DNA from: an uncultured Candidatus Neoarthromitus sp.
GTDB taxonomy: Bacteria > Bacillota > Clostridia > Clostridiales > Clostridiaceae
DNA: 64,000 nucleotides
Assembly (NCBI GenBank): GCA_937890765.1
Contig: CALADQ010000007.1
Coordinates: 1 to 64,000, forward strand
Direction: 5' to 3'
Position numbers and translations under genes: made by a program
Shown here: piece by piece, positions 43,775-51,808 of the stretch
Layout: every line of letters starts with the position of its first letter
Numbering within the stretch: the stretch's first letter is position 1
Notes under the pieces: model-generated
Told to the model about the DNA's origin: nothing
Seen by the model: only the letters and a program-made list of their open reading frames with translations
Database searches by the model: none

Positions 43775-46573
43775 ATAGGTCGTAATAAGAATTGGAAAAG
43801 TATTGATTATAGATATTTATTTGTAATTGTATCTATGTTTATACTTTTTTTTGTTATATTGATTAAATTGTTTGAATTGCAGGTTATGGGATTTGAGGAT
43901 AATTTAAAACTTTCAAATTATTATTCGCAGAGACAAATACCAATACTTGCTCCAAGAGGAGAAATTTTGGATAAACAAGGGAGAATTTTAGCTACTAATG
44001 TTGAAAGTTATACTCTCGAGTATTCTGATAAAAACGATGGTGGAAATTTCTTTGAAGTTATTCCAGATGTTTTAAAAATATTGAAGGATAATGGAGAAAT
44101 TTTGTACGACACTTTTGAATTAAAGGTCAATCCATTTAGATTTGAATTTAATGGAATTAGTGAAAATGATAGGCAAATCCAAGAATTAAGATTTAAAAGC
44201 AACAGAGGATATTATGATAAATTGAAAAGAAAATACTTTTCTTCATCTAAAGAAATAACTGACTCTCAAAAGAGAGAGCTTGAACAAAAAGTTCTTGAGA
44301 TAACTCCGGAAGAAATATTTTATGACTTGGTTAAGCAGTATGATTTGTATAAGTTATTGAATAACGATAATTTTAAAAAGAAAAGTGGTAAAGAAGTATA
44401 TGAAGAGCTTTTGAAATATTATACTCCTGAAGCAATAAGGGAATTTATGTTAATAAAAGATGGGATTAAGATGAATAGTTTTTCTGGTTTTAATCCGATA
44501 GTTCTAGCTGTTGATTTAGGAAAGGAAGCAGCTTTTGAAATAATGCAAAGGAAGAACATGCTTGCTGGGGTGAATGTTTCTCAAAAATCTATAAGACATT
44601 ATCCTGAAGGAGAATTTGCTTCCAATATTATAGGGTACATAGGTTCAATCGATAACTCTCAAAAAGATAAATATGTTGAGCAAGGATATAATATTTCTTA
44701 CGACGTCATAGGAAAATCTGGAATTGAATCAGCTTTTGAATCTAATTTAAAAGGAAAACATGGAAGAAAGGTTATAAAAGTTGATAATAATGGTTCAAAG
44801 AAACAAGAAATATTTGAAGTTGCTCCTAAACCAGGTGATAATGTTTATTTAACTATTGATAAAGGTTTACAAAGAGTAACAGAAAGAGCATTAGCTGATG
44901 TTATGGAAGGGCTGCAGAAAACAGGAGATGGTCATGGGACGGGACTTGATACGAGTAATGCTACTAGAGGAGCAGCTGTTGTTGTTGATGTCAATACGGG
45001 TAATATATTATCGATGGCATCATTGCCTAACTTTGATCCTAACGCTTTTGTTTCAACTGAAAATATGACTGATGAAATGAGAGAAAAGTATTTTGCTACA
45101 AATTTAAAAGAGTTTGGTGAAAATTATATAAAAGATAGAAATTTGGATTTAGATGTAGATACTTTGTTTCCCTTGTCTGATAAAGATAATGAAAATAGTT
45201 TGAGAGAAGATCCAAATGATATATATCCAAAAGTTTTTTTTAACTATGCGACTCAGGGACTTGTTCCTCCAGGTTCGTCTTTTAAGCCTCTTACTGCAAT
45301 AGCAGCACTTGAAGAAGGTGTTATAACACCAAATGAAGTAATTGAGGATAAGGTTGTGTTTGAAGCTTACAACAATCAATGGAGGAATTTGATTAATTAC
45401 AGTTTAGGAAATATTGATGTTAAAGATGCGTTAAGGACATCTAATAACCATTTTTTCTATGAAGTTGCAAATAGAATGTATATGAAGGAAAAAGATAATA
45501 TAAGTGGTTTAGATGTTTTAGCGAAATGGTCTTGGAAATTTGGTCTTGGTAGAAAACCAAATACTACAAAATATATTTCTACTACAGGAATCGACATAAT
45601 GGAGACGACGGGGCAAGTTTTTAATTCTCAGAGTATGAAATCAAATATAGTTGCACTTTCTCCTTATAACATTGTTGATATTTTGAATAAAGGTGAATTT
45701 GGAAGATATAAGTTTAGGCCAATAGATATATCAAAGAAAAGTAGTGATGGAGAAAAATTATCTAAATTAAAGAAGGAAATTAAAGACCTTGTAAAGAAAA
45801 TATTAAATGAAGATTTACCATTAGATGTTGAACAAGATGTTTTGAATCAAAAAATGAATCATTTAAATGCAAATCTTAATTTATTGTTTTCTCAGTTGAC
45901 AGAATATTATAATCAAAAACTAGGAATGGAATATGATCAACAGGATATTAAAAATATGGCGAGTGCTATTACTGATTATACTTTATACTCTCTAAGGACT
46001 GAAATTTATACGCCAGGTAATATAATAAATGCTGCTATAGGTCAAGGAACTAGCTTATTTACTCCTATACAACTTGCAAATTACATTGCGACTTTGGTTA
46101 ATGGTGGGATTAGATATAAATTAAATTTAGTTGACAAAATAGTTGATGTTGATGATAGGGTTGTAAAAGAATTTGAACCTGAGGTTTTAGAAAAAATTAA
46201 TTTAAATCAAGAGAATGTTGATGCTGTAATAGAAGGAATGAGGAGAGTTAATAGAACTGGTAGCACTGCAAGTGTATTCACGAACGGCAACTATTTCCCG
46301 ATAGAGACTGGAGGAAAGACAGGTACTGCAACGTTTAAAGAAGATGGAATGCAGGAGAGAGTTGGAAGAGCTGCTTATGGTGTTTTTGTTGGATTTGCTC
46401 CAGTTGACAATCCTCAAATAGCCGTCAGTGTTGTTTTATATGATGGTGGTCATGGTTATTTTGGAGGCTATGTAGCTAGAGCTATATTCGAAGCTTATTT
46501 TAAAGAAACATTGCAGAAAGATTATCCTAAATATGTTCCAGTATTTCCTTATGTTTATAGTTTGATGGATTAG
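43775..46573 (+). CDS. Penicillin-binding protein 2 (class B transpeptidase), probable AUA start
   Basis: Elongation transpeptidase of about 932 residues. It has a basic cytoplasmic start, a membrane helix (about residues 14-35), a dimerisation/PBP domain with APRGEILDKQGRILATN, and the transpeptidase domain: Ser501-x-x-Lys in PPGSSFKP, SNN near residue 556 and KTG near 848. The only ATG upstream of the conserved region (43835) lies inside the membrane helix and has no ribosome binding site. The frame is open from 43754 with no ATG, GTG or TTG before 43835. GAGGGG at 43763-43768 is ideally spaced from ATA 43775, so an AUA start is proposed. An insert of unknown role lies at about residues 645-720. 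Confidence 0.88.
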   Translation: MGRNKNWKSIDYRYLFVIVSMFILFFVILIKLFELQVMGFEDNLKLSNYYSQRQIPILAPRGEILDKQGRILATNVESYTLEYSDKNDGGNFFEVIPDVLKILKDNGEILYDTFELKVNPFRFEFNGISENDRQIQELRFKSNRGYYDKLKRKYFSSSKEITDSQKRELEQKVLEITPEEIFYDLVKQYDLYKLLNNDNFKKKSGKEVYEELLKYYTPEAIREFMLIKDGIKMNSFSGFNPIVLAVDLGKEAAFEIMQRKNMLAGVNVSQKSIRHYPEGEFASNIIGYIGSIDNSQKDKYVEQGYNISYDVIGKSGIESAFESNLKGKHGRKVIKVDNNGSKKQEIFEVAPKPGDNVYLTIDKGLQRVTERALADVMEGLQKTGDGHGTGLDTSNATRGAAVVVDVNTGNILSMASLPNFDPNAFVSTENMTDEMREKYFATNLKEFGENYIKDRNLDLDVDTLFPLSDKDNENSLREDPNDIYPKVFFNYATQGLVPPGSSFKPLTAIAALEEGVITPNEVIEDKVVFEAYNNQWRNLINYSLGNIDVKDALRTSNNHFFYEVANRMYMKEKDNISGLDVLAKWSWKFGLGRKPNTTKYISTTGIDIMETTGQVFNSQSMKSNIVALSPYNIVDILNKGEFGRYKFRPIDISKKSSDGEKLSKLKKEIKDLVKKILNEDLPLDVEQDVLNQKMNHLNANLNLLFSQLTEYYNQKLGMEYDQQDIKNMASAITDYTLYSLRTEIYTPGNIINAAIGQGTSLFTPIQLANYIATLVNGGIRYKLNLVDKIVDVDDRVVKEFEPEVLEKINLNQENVDAVIEGMRRVNRTGSTASVFTNGNYFPIETGGKTGTATFKEDGMQERVGRAAYGVFVGFAPVDNPQIAVSVVLYDGGHGYFGGYVARAIFEAYFKETLQKDYPKYVPVFPYVYSLMD

Positions 46574-46590
46574 ATTTTAGGAGGAAATTT

Positions 46591-47229
46591 ATGGGTGATA
46601 GCGGAGTTAAAATTAAAGGGGTTAAAGATGGATTAGAAATATTGTTTGATGATGAAAGATTTAGTTATGATAGATTGGCAGTTGAATTAATTGACAAGAT
46701 GAAAGGAAATTTGAGATTTTTTAGAGAATCTTCTATAAAACTAGTTGTTGACTTTGATAAAATAGATAATGATATTTTAAATGATATTAAGAAATTTTTG
46801 AAAGACGATATACAAGTTAAGGACTTTGTATTAGAAGATAAGACTAATTATAATGTTGAAAATAGTACTTACTTTAGTGGAATAGATGAAGGAAAAACTA
46901 AATTTATCTATAAAACCATAAGAAGTGGTCAAAAAGTTTTTTTCAATGGAAATGTTGTTGTTATTGGTGATATAAATAGTGGAGCTGAGGTAACGGCAAG
47001 TGGTAATATAATTGTTCTAGGTGAATTGAAAGGAAGGGTTCATGCGGGATTTAATGGTAATAGCGATACAATTATTGCAGCTTTTAGACTGTGTCCTGAA
47101 ATTTTGCAAATAGGTGATGTTGTATCTACTTCTCCAGATGGAGATAAACCAAAATATCCAGAAGTTGCAAAATTAAAAAATGGTTGCATAGAAGTAGAAC
47201 CATATAGTATAAATAAGTATGTATATTAG
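46591..47229 (+). CDS. minC: Septum site-determining protein MinC
   Basis: FtsZ-assembly inhibitor of 212 residues. An N-terminal domain (about 1-95) is followed by the C-terminal beta-helix with GQKVFFNGNVVVIGDINSG and ASGNIIVLGELKGRVHAG, the classic MinC segment. It follows pbp2 after 17 bases with AGGAGG before the ATG. Partner of MinD downstream. Confidence 0.95.
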   Translation: MGDSGVKIKGVKDGLEILFDDERFSYDRLAVELIDKMKGNLRFFRESSIKLVVDFDKIDNDILNDIKKFLKDDIQVKDFVLEDKTNYNVENSTYFSGIDEGKTKFIYKTIRSGQKVFFNGNVVVIGDINSGAEVTASGNIIVLGELKGRVHAGFNGNSDTIIAAFRLCPEILQIGDVVSTSPDGDKPKYPEVAKLKNGCIEVEPYSINKYVY

Positions 47230-47248
47230 TAAAAATTTCCATTTAATG

Positions 47249-47277
47249 TTGAATTTTTAAAATTTATTTTATAATTA
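47249..47277 (+). promoter_or_regulatory. Promoter candidate before minD
   Basis: TTGAAT (47249-47254) followed by overlapping TATAAT and TAATTA at spacers of 15 and 17 bases. Confidence 0.45.
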
Positions 47278-47304
47278 AAGAGTGGTATTAGTAGGGGGTA
47301 TACT

Positions 47305-48096
47305 ATGAGCGAATCAATAGTTGTAACATCAGGAAAAGGTGGTGTAGGAAAGACCACTACAACGGCTAATATTGGGACTGCACTTGCTTCTTTTGATAAA
47401 AGTGTGATAGTTGTTGATGGTGATACAGGTTTGAGAAATTTGGATGTTTTGATGGGTTTGGAAAATAGAATAGTTTACACTTTATTAGATGTTATTGAGG
47501 GAAAGTGCAAGCTTAAGCAAGCTATTATAAAGGATAAAAGATTTAATAGTTTGTATCTTTTACCTACTGCACAAACAAGGGATAAAAATGATGTAACTAC
47601 GAAACAAATGCAAAAGTTAATAAATGAATTGAAGCAAGATTTTGATTATGTTTTGATAGATTGTCCAGCTGGAATTGAGCAAGGTTTTGAAAATGCTGTT
47701 GTGGGTGCAGACCGTGCGATAGTAGTTGTTAATCCAGAAATAACTTCTGTTAGAGATGCAGATAGAGTTATAGGTAAATTGGATGCTAAAGGTCTTGATA
47801 GACATCAATTGATAATAAATAAGCTAAACTATTCAATGACTAAAAAAGGTGATATGTTAGATGTTGATGACATAATGGAAACTTTGTCTATAAAATTGCT
47901 TGGAGTTGTTCCAGATGATAAAAATATAACGATATCAACCAATAAAGGTGAACCAGCTGTTTTGTCTGATAAATCTAAAGCTGGAATGGCGTACATTAAT
48001 ATTGCTAAGAGAATAATGGGTGAGGAAGTTCCTTTTATGAATTTAGCGGATGAAAATAATTTTTTTAAATCATTAGTTAGTATATTCAGAAGATAA
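47305..48096 (+). CDS. minD: Septum site-determining ATPase MinD
   Basis: Membrane-associated ParA-type ATPase of 263 residues. The deviant Walker A is SGKGGVGKTTTTANIG, Walker B is DYVLIDCPAGIE, and a C-terminal amphipathic helix ends with FFKSLVSIFRR for membrane binding. It recruits MinC and is stimulated by MinE encoded next. GGGGG precedes the ATG. Confidence 0.97.
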   Translation: MSESIVVTSGKGGVGKTTTTANIGTALASFDKSVIVVDGDTGLRNLDVLMGLENRIVYTLLDVIEGKCKLKQAIIKDKRFNSLYLLPTAQTRDKNDVTTKQMQKLINELKQDFDYVLIDCPAGIEQGFENAVVGADRAIVVVNPEITSVRDADRVIGKLDAKGLDRHQLIINKLNYSMTKKGDMLDVDDIMETLSIKLLGVVPDDKNITISTNKGEPAVLSDKSKAGMAYINIAKRIMGEEVPFMNLADENNFFKSLVSIFRR

Positions 48097-48121
48097 TTTA
48101 GTTTTTGGGGGGTGTGTCATA

Positions 48122-48385
48122 ATGCTAAAATTTCTTTATAGTAAGCCTTTACCAAAAGACATAGCAAGAGATAGACTTAAGTTGATAATAGTAAATGATA
48201 GAGATGGTATCACACCATATGTTTTGGATATCATAAAAAATGAGATTTTAACAATTTTAGTTAAATATGTAGATATTGACACAAGCGGAGTTTCTGTTGA
48301 TTTAATCAAGAATAAGGAGTTCGATTGCGGAGGTTACTCTTCTTTGGTTGCTAGTGTACCTCTGCGAAGGGGCTCTGATAAATAG
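48122..48385 (+). CDS. minE: Cell division topological specificity factor MinE
   Basis: Small 87-residue protein. The segment AKDRLKL-like, here ARDRLKLIIVNDR, is the MinD-binding region, and the C-terminal topological domain follows (EILTILVKYVDIDTSGVSVD). MinE with MinCD gives oscillating Min control. Presence of minE in a likely spore former is typical of clostridia and unlike Bacillus, which uses DivIVA/MinJ. Confidence 0.92.
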   Translation: MLKFLYSKPLPKDIARDRLKLIIVNDRDGITPYVLDIIKNEILTILVKYVDIDTSGVSVDLIKNKEFDCGGYSSLVASVPLRRGSDK

Positions 48386-48397
48386 AGGGATGATTTA

Positions 48398-49516
48398 TTG
48401 AAATATATTCTACTTAAATTTCGTCAAGTACGGAGAATTGATTTTGTCATATTATTTAGCGTTATTATATTGTCTTTGTATGGGGTAATTAATATATACA
48501 ATGCAACTAATTTTAATACAGCAAAAAAGCAATTGTTGTTTATTTTAGTTTCTTTTATAGTTTTGTATATTATTTTACTGATTGATTATTCGAATTTAAA
48601 GCCGTTTGTGAATTTGTTTTATTATTTAAATATTGCAGCACTTTTATTTACGAGATTTTTTAGCGATCAAGTAAATGGTGCTAGAGGATGGATTCACTTA
48701 GGAGGATTTACATTGCAGCCTTCTGAATTTATGAAAATAGCATTGATTTTGATGGTAGCAAAGATTATAGATGACAATGATGGAAAAATAAATAATAAAA
48801 GTGTTATTTTAAAATTAGTGTTTTACATAATGTTGCCGTTAATAGCAATAGTAGTTCAACCTGATATGGGTATGACTTTAGTGTGTTTTATAATGTGTAT
48901 TGGTATATTATTTATTTCTGGACTTAATATTAAATTTTTTCTTGGAGGTTTTTTGGCATTTATAATTTCTCTGCTCTTTGTTTGGGATACCAATATACTT
49001 CCATCCTATTGGAAAACTAGGATAATTTCTTTTTTGAATCCAGCAGCTGATTCTTTGGGTAATGGTCTTCAAGTTGTACAATCTAAAATAGGAATAGGTT
49101 CTGGAGGAATTTGGGGAAAGCAAAATGTTCTTCTTGGTAACAATCAAAACAGTTATGTTTCTCAGTTTGTTCCTGAGCCTCAAAATGATTTTATTTTTTC
49201 AATAATAGGAGAATGTTGGGGATTCATTGGTGCGATTTTATTATTGATGGTGTTTGTAATGATGATTTTGAGAATGGTGAAGATAGCGAGAAATTCTAAA
49301 GATATATTTGGAGAGATGTTTTGTGTTGGAATGATATTTTACATTTTGTACGCAGTTTTTCAAAATATAGGTATGACAATAGGACTTCTTCCTGTTACGG
49401 GAATAAATTTGCCGTTTGTAAGTTATGGTGGAAGTTCAATTTTAAGTAATATAATTGGGATAGCAATTGTTTTGAATGTTAATATGAGAAAAGAAGTAAT
49501 AGTTTTTAATGATTAA
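48398..49516 (+). CDS. rodA: RodA/FtsW-family peptidoglycan polymerase
   Basis: SEDS glycosyltransferase of 372 residues with about ten helices. Signatures: the ARGWIHLGGFTLQPSEFMKIALI block, VQPDMGMTLV with the essential Asp, and the late GINLPFVSYGGSSILSNIIGIA. By operon position with mreBCD and PBP2 it is RodA rather than FtsW. TTG start with GAGGG upstream; a terminator follows. Confidence 0.94.
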   Translation: MKYILLKFRQVRRIDFVILFSVIILSLYGVINIYNATNFNTAKKQLLFILVSFIVLYIILLIDYSNLKPFVNLFYYLNIAALLFTRFFSDQVNGARGWIHLGGFTLQPSEFMKIALILMVAKIIDDNDGKINNKSVILKLVFYIMLPLIAIVVQPDMGMTLVCFIMCIGILFISGLNIKFFLGGFLAFIISLLFVWDTNILPSYWKTRIISFLNPAADSLGNGLQVVQSKIGIGSGGIWGKQNVLLGNNQNSYVSQFVPEPQNDFIFSIIGECWGFIGAILLLMVFVMMILRMVKIARNSKDIFGEMFCVGMIFYILYAVFQNIGMTIGLLPVTGINLPFVSYGGSSILSNIIGIAIVLNVNMRKEVIVFND

Positions 49517-49545
49517 TTGCAGAATGAGTTCTGCGATTTTTTTTG
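49514..49545 (+). terminator. Rho-independent terminator of the shape/min operon
   Basis: AATTGCAGAA and TTCTGCGATT arms (one wobble), 4-base loop and a run of T. Confidence 0.85.
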
Positions 49546-49612
49546 TTTTGTTATATAATTTTAAATTCGTAGTATATTTATAAAATGATTACTTAACATT
49601 TAGGGTGTAATA

Positions 49613-50488
49613 GTGAAAAATAGACAAATTATTCCAAAATTTGCAATGACAATTTTGTATATATTTGCTCTTGTTAATGACATTTCTTACAGTGTACTAT
49701 CCATAATTGCAATATGTTTGCATGAGCTTTCTCACATAATTTTAATTAAGATAAATGGAATTAATAATTTAAATATTAAATTTTCACCGTTGGGATTCAG
49801 CATAGATTTAACTAAGAATAAGTTTATCAAAAATGAGAATTTTATATATTTTGTAGGTAGTGTTATTAATATATTTTTAGGAATTATATTATTTATTTTG
49901 TGGAAAATAACAAATAATAACTTTATACTTAAATTTTCAAATGTGAATTTAATCATAGGTTTTATAAATTTAATGCCAGCTTTCCCTTTAGATGGTGCTA
50001 CAATTTTAAGAAATTTTTTATTTAGTAAATTAACATTTATTAAATCTATAAAAATAAGTTTATTTACCAGCTTATTTATTTCGTTATTTTTGTTTTTGTT
50101 GGGAATAATTATAATGATAAAATTTTCTAATTACAACATTACTTATTTATTTATATCTGGATTAATATTTTTAAGTACTTATAGAGAATATAAATTTATT
50201 AGAAGTGTTTTTATAATAAATAGTGTTTATTATAAGGGTGAGAATATTATAAACAAGGGAATGGAAACGTGTGTTAAAACAATTTCAGTTCTTGAAAGTA
50301 CTAAACTGTTTGAGATAATTAAAAAATTTGTGTTTAATAAATTTTTGGTTGTTTATATTGTAGATTCAGATTTTAAGATTTTAGGTATAACTAATGAGTA
50401 CATTATATTTGAATATTACAAAAAATTTGGAAACATAGAAGTGAAGAAATGTTTATTAGATAAATATGAACAGATTGAGAAAATCTGA
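49613..50488 (+). CDS. spoIVFB: SpoIVFB-type intramembrane metalloprotease
   Basis: Site-2 protease-family protein of 291 residues. The zinc motif HELSH lies at residues 37-41 within a membrane helix. The second motif LMPAFPLDGATILR is near residues 122-135. The C-terminal part looks like a CBS-type domain (FLVVYIVDSDFKILGITNEY), as in SpoIVFB. In Bacillus SpoIVFB cleaves pro-sigma-K and its gene lies directly before rplU, as here. No spoIVFA is seen, which is usual in clostridia. The GTG start has a weak GGGTG. Confidence 0.87.
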   Translation: MKNRQIIPKFAMTILYIFALVNDISYSVLSIIAICLHELSHIILIKINGINNLNIKFSPLGFSIDLTKNKFIKNENFIYFVGSVINIFLGIILFILWKITNNNFILKFSNVNLIIGFINLMPAFPLDGATILRNFLFSKLTFIKSIKISLFTSLFISLFLFLLGIIIMIKFSNYNITYLFISGLIFLSTYREYKFIRSVFIINSVYYKGENIINKGMETCVKTISVLESTKLFEIIKKFVFNKFLVVYIVDSDFKILGITNEYIIFEYYKKFGNIEVKKCLLDKYEQIEKI

Positions 50489-50528
50489 ATTATTGTTTAC
50501 AGGTTTTCTTAATCTGTTAAATTTTTTA
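50469..50528. terminator. Strong terminator at the spoIVFB end, also facing the small minus-strand ORF
   Basis: A long stem (AACAGATTGAGAAAATCTG with CAGGTTTTCTTAATCTGTT) begins within the last codons of spoIVFB and is followed by T-rich sequence. A minus-strand transcript from 50.6 kb would also run into it. Confidence 0.8.
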
Positions 50529-50597
50529 ATTTAAGATAAGACCAATGAATAGAATAAGCATTATCCAAAAAGAAAATAACGCAAACTGAAGTTTCAT
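50526..50597 (-). CDS. Small 23-residue membrane peptide, unannotated type
   Basis: A 23-codon frame beginning MKLQFALFSFWI and ending LFIGLILN. It is a single hydrophobic helix with Lys2 as the only charged side chain. On the minus strand the ATG has an exact AGGAGG at 50602-50607. A sigma-A promoter lies at 50635-50663 (TTGTAA, 17-base spacer, TATAAT), giving a leader of about 30 bases. It is divergent to the rplU promoter and convergent with spoIVFB. The look resembles small hydrophobic toxins or small regulatory membrane peptides, but no homologue is recognised. Too short for normal gene calling. Confidence 0.6.
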   Translation of the reverse strand: MKLQFALFSFWIMLILFIGLILN

Positions 50598-50634
50598 ATA
50601 GCCTCCTATGATAGAATTGTGTGGATACGAAAAC

Positions 50635-50663
50635 ATTATATTACAAAGATTTTAAATTTACAA
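50635..50663 (-). promoter_or_regulatory. Promoter of the small membrane peptide
   Basis: Minus strand TTGTAA (50663-50658), exactly 17 bases, TATAAT (50640-50635). Confidence 0.6.
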
Positions 50664-50678
50664 TGATTATATTTACTG

Positions 50679-50708
50679 TTTACATATTAATAAATAGTAT
50701 GTTATAAT
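50679..50708 (+). promoter_or_regulatory. Promoter of the rplU operon
   Basis: TTTACA (50679-50684), 18-base spacer, TATAAT (50703-50708). It places the transcript start just before the L21 leader. Confidence 0.65.
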
Positions 50709-50713
50709 TTATC

Positions 50714-50778
50714 GGTAACCGCACTTTAATGGGTTCTAAAGTTTTTCACCTATTGAGGCGAGTCTTGATTTTATTGAG
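50714..50778 (+). ncRNA. Ribosomal protein L21 leader
   Basis: The 5' untranslated region of rplU contains GGTAACCGCACTTTAATGGG, an ACTTTA/TAAAGT hairpin, and CACCTATTGAGGCGAGTCTT just before the ribosome binding site. This agrees with my recollection of the Firmicutes L21 leader, a structured element thought to bind L21 for autoregulation. Identified by position and conserved-looking blocks, not by a covariance search. Confidence 0.72.
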
Positions 50779-50789
50779 GAGGGAAAATT

Positions 50790-51104
50790 ATGTATGCTAT
50801 AATAGAAACTGGTGGTAAGCAGTATAGAGTTAAACAAGGTGATGTTGTGTACATAGAAAAATTAGAATTAAATGCAAATGATACTTGTGAATTTAAAAAT
50901 GTTTTAGCTGTTTATGGAGAGGATTCAGGTGTTAAGTTTGGAAATCCTTTTGTTGAGGGTGCAAAGGTTAAGGCTACCGTTGTTGCACAAGTTAAGGGAA
51001 GGAAAATAGTAGTTTTTAAATATAAACCTAAAAAAGATTATAGAAGGAAGAATGGTCATAGACAACCTTATACTAAAGTTAAAATTGAAGCTATTGAGGT
51101 TTAG
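50790..51104 (+). CDS. rplU: 50S ribosomal protein L21
   Basis: 104 residues, opening MYAIIETGGKQYRVKQGD and ending with the KPKKDYRRKNGHRQPYTKVK block that defines L21. First gene of rplU-prp-rpmA. GAGGAGG precedes the ATG. Confidence 0.98.
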   Translation: MYAIIETGGKQYRVKQGDVVYIEKLELNANDTCEFKNVLAVYGEDSGVKFGNPFVEGAKVKATVVAQVKGRKIVVFKYKPKKDYRRKNGHRQPYTKVKIEAIEV

Positions 51105-51106
51105 TT

Positions 51107-51439
51107 TTGATTAATATACTTTTAGTACGTGATCGAGGGATGTTTATTAAGTTAAAGGTATATGGTCATTCAGGTTATGATAATATAGGAAGAGATATTG
51201 TATGTGCTAGCATTTCTACTTTGTCTCAGAGTGTTATTGTAGGATTAGAGAGAGTTATTAGTGGAGAATTTTTTTATTGTATAGATGATAATGATGCGAT
51301 TTTGTCTATTGACATATCAAACTACAATCAAGAAAATTTGAAGTTAGCACAAATTTTAATGAAGACTTTTAAGTATACTGTGGATAGTTTACTTTTAGAT
51401 TATAAAAATTATATAAGTATGAGAGTGGAGGAGCAATAA
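51107..51439 (+). CDS. prp: Ribosomal-processing cysteine protease Prp
   Basis: A 110-residue protein (YsxB family) encoded between L21 and L27. The catalytic His lies in VYGHSGYDNIG and the Cys in GRDIVCASIST, the standard Prp pair. Prp removes the N-terminal extension of L27, and such an extension is present in the adjacent L27. The TTG start is 3 bases after the rplU stop, and the stop overlaps the rpmA start, so translation is coupled. Confidence 0.94.
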   Translation: MINILLVRDRGMFIKLKVYGHSGYDNIGRDIVCASISTLSQSVIVGLERVISGEFFYCIDDNDAILSIDISNYNQENLKLAQILMKTFKYTVDSLLLDYKNYISMRVEEQ

Positions 51440-51729
51440 TGATGAGAATTAATATTCAGTTATTTGCATCTAAGAAAGGTGTTGGTAGCTCCAAGAATGG
51501 TAGAGAGAGTCATTCTAAGAGACTTGGAGTTAAAAGGTCAGATGGTCAATTTGTTTTGGCTGGTAATATATTGATGCGACAAAGAGGTACTAAAATTTAT
51601 CCAGGAGTTAATGTTGGATTAGGGAAAGATCATACTCTTTTTTCAAAAGTAGATGGTATTGTTAGATTTGAAAAGTTTGGTAAAAATAGAAAGAGAGCTA
51701 GTGTTTATCCAATTGAGGTAACTGTTTAG
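51439..51729 (+). CDS. rpmA: 50S ribosomal protein L27 with cleavable N-terminal extension
   Basis: 96 residues. The start MRINIQLFASKKGVGSSKNG contains the firmicute extension ending QLFA before SKKG, the Prp cleavage site. The mature protein is standard L27 (GNILMRQRGTKIYPG, GKDHTLFSKVDG). Two adjacent ATG codons follow GGAGGAG. A terminator follows. Confidence 0.97.
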   Translation: MMRINIQLFASKKGVGSSKNGRESHSKRLGVKRSDGQFVLAGNILMRQRGTKIYPGVNVGLGKDHTLFSKVDGIVRFEKFGKNRKRASVYPIEVTV

Positions 51730-51749
51730 TATTTTACATATTTTTAAAA

Positions 51750-51787
51750 AGGGTGGTTAATTTTGTTAATCATCCTATTTTTTTAAT
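51750..51787 (+). terminator. Rho-independent terminator of the rplU operon
   Basis: AGGGTGGTTAA and TTAATCATCCT arms (two wobbles), 5-base loop, T run. Confidence 0.85.
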
Positions 51788-51808
51788 ATTTTTGGAGGAA
51801 TTAATGAT

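Noticed and set aside
43835..46573. PBP2 starting at ATG 43835
   Set aside because: No ribosome binding site precedes it and it would cut into the membrane helix; GAGGGG points to ATA 43775.
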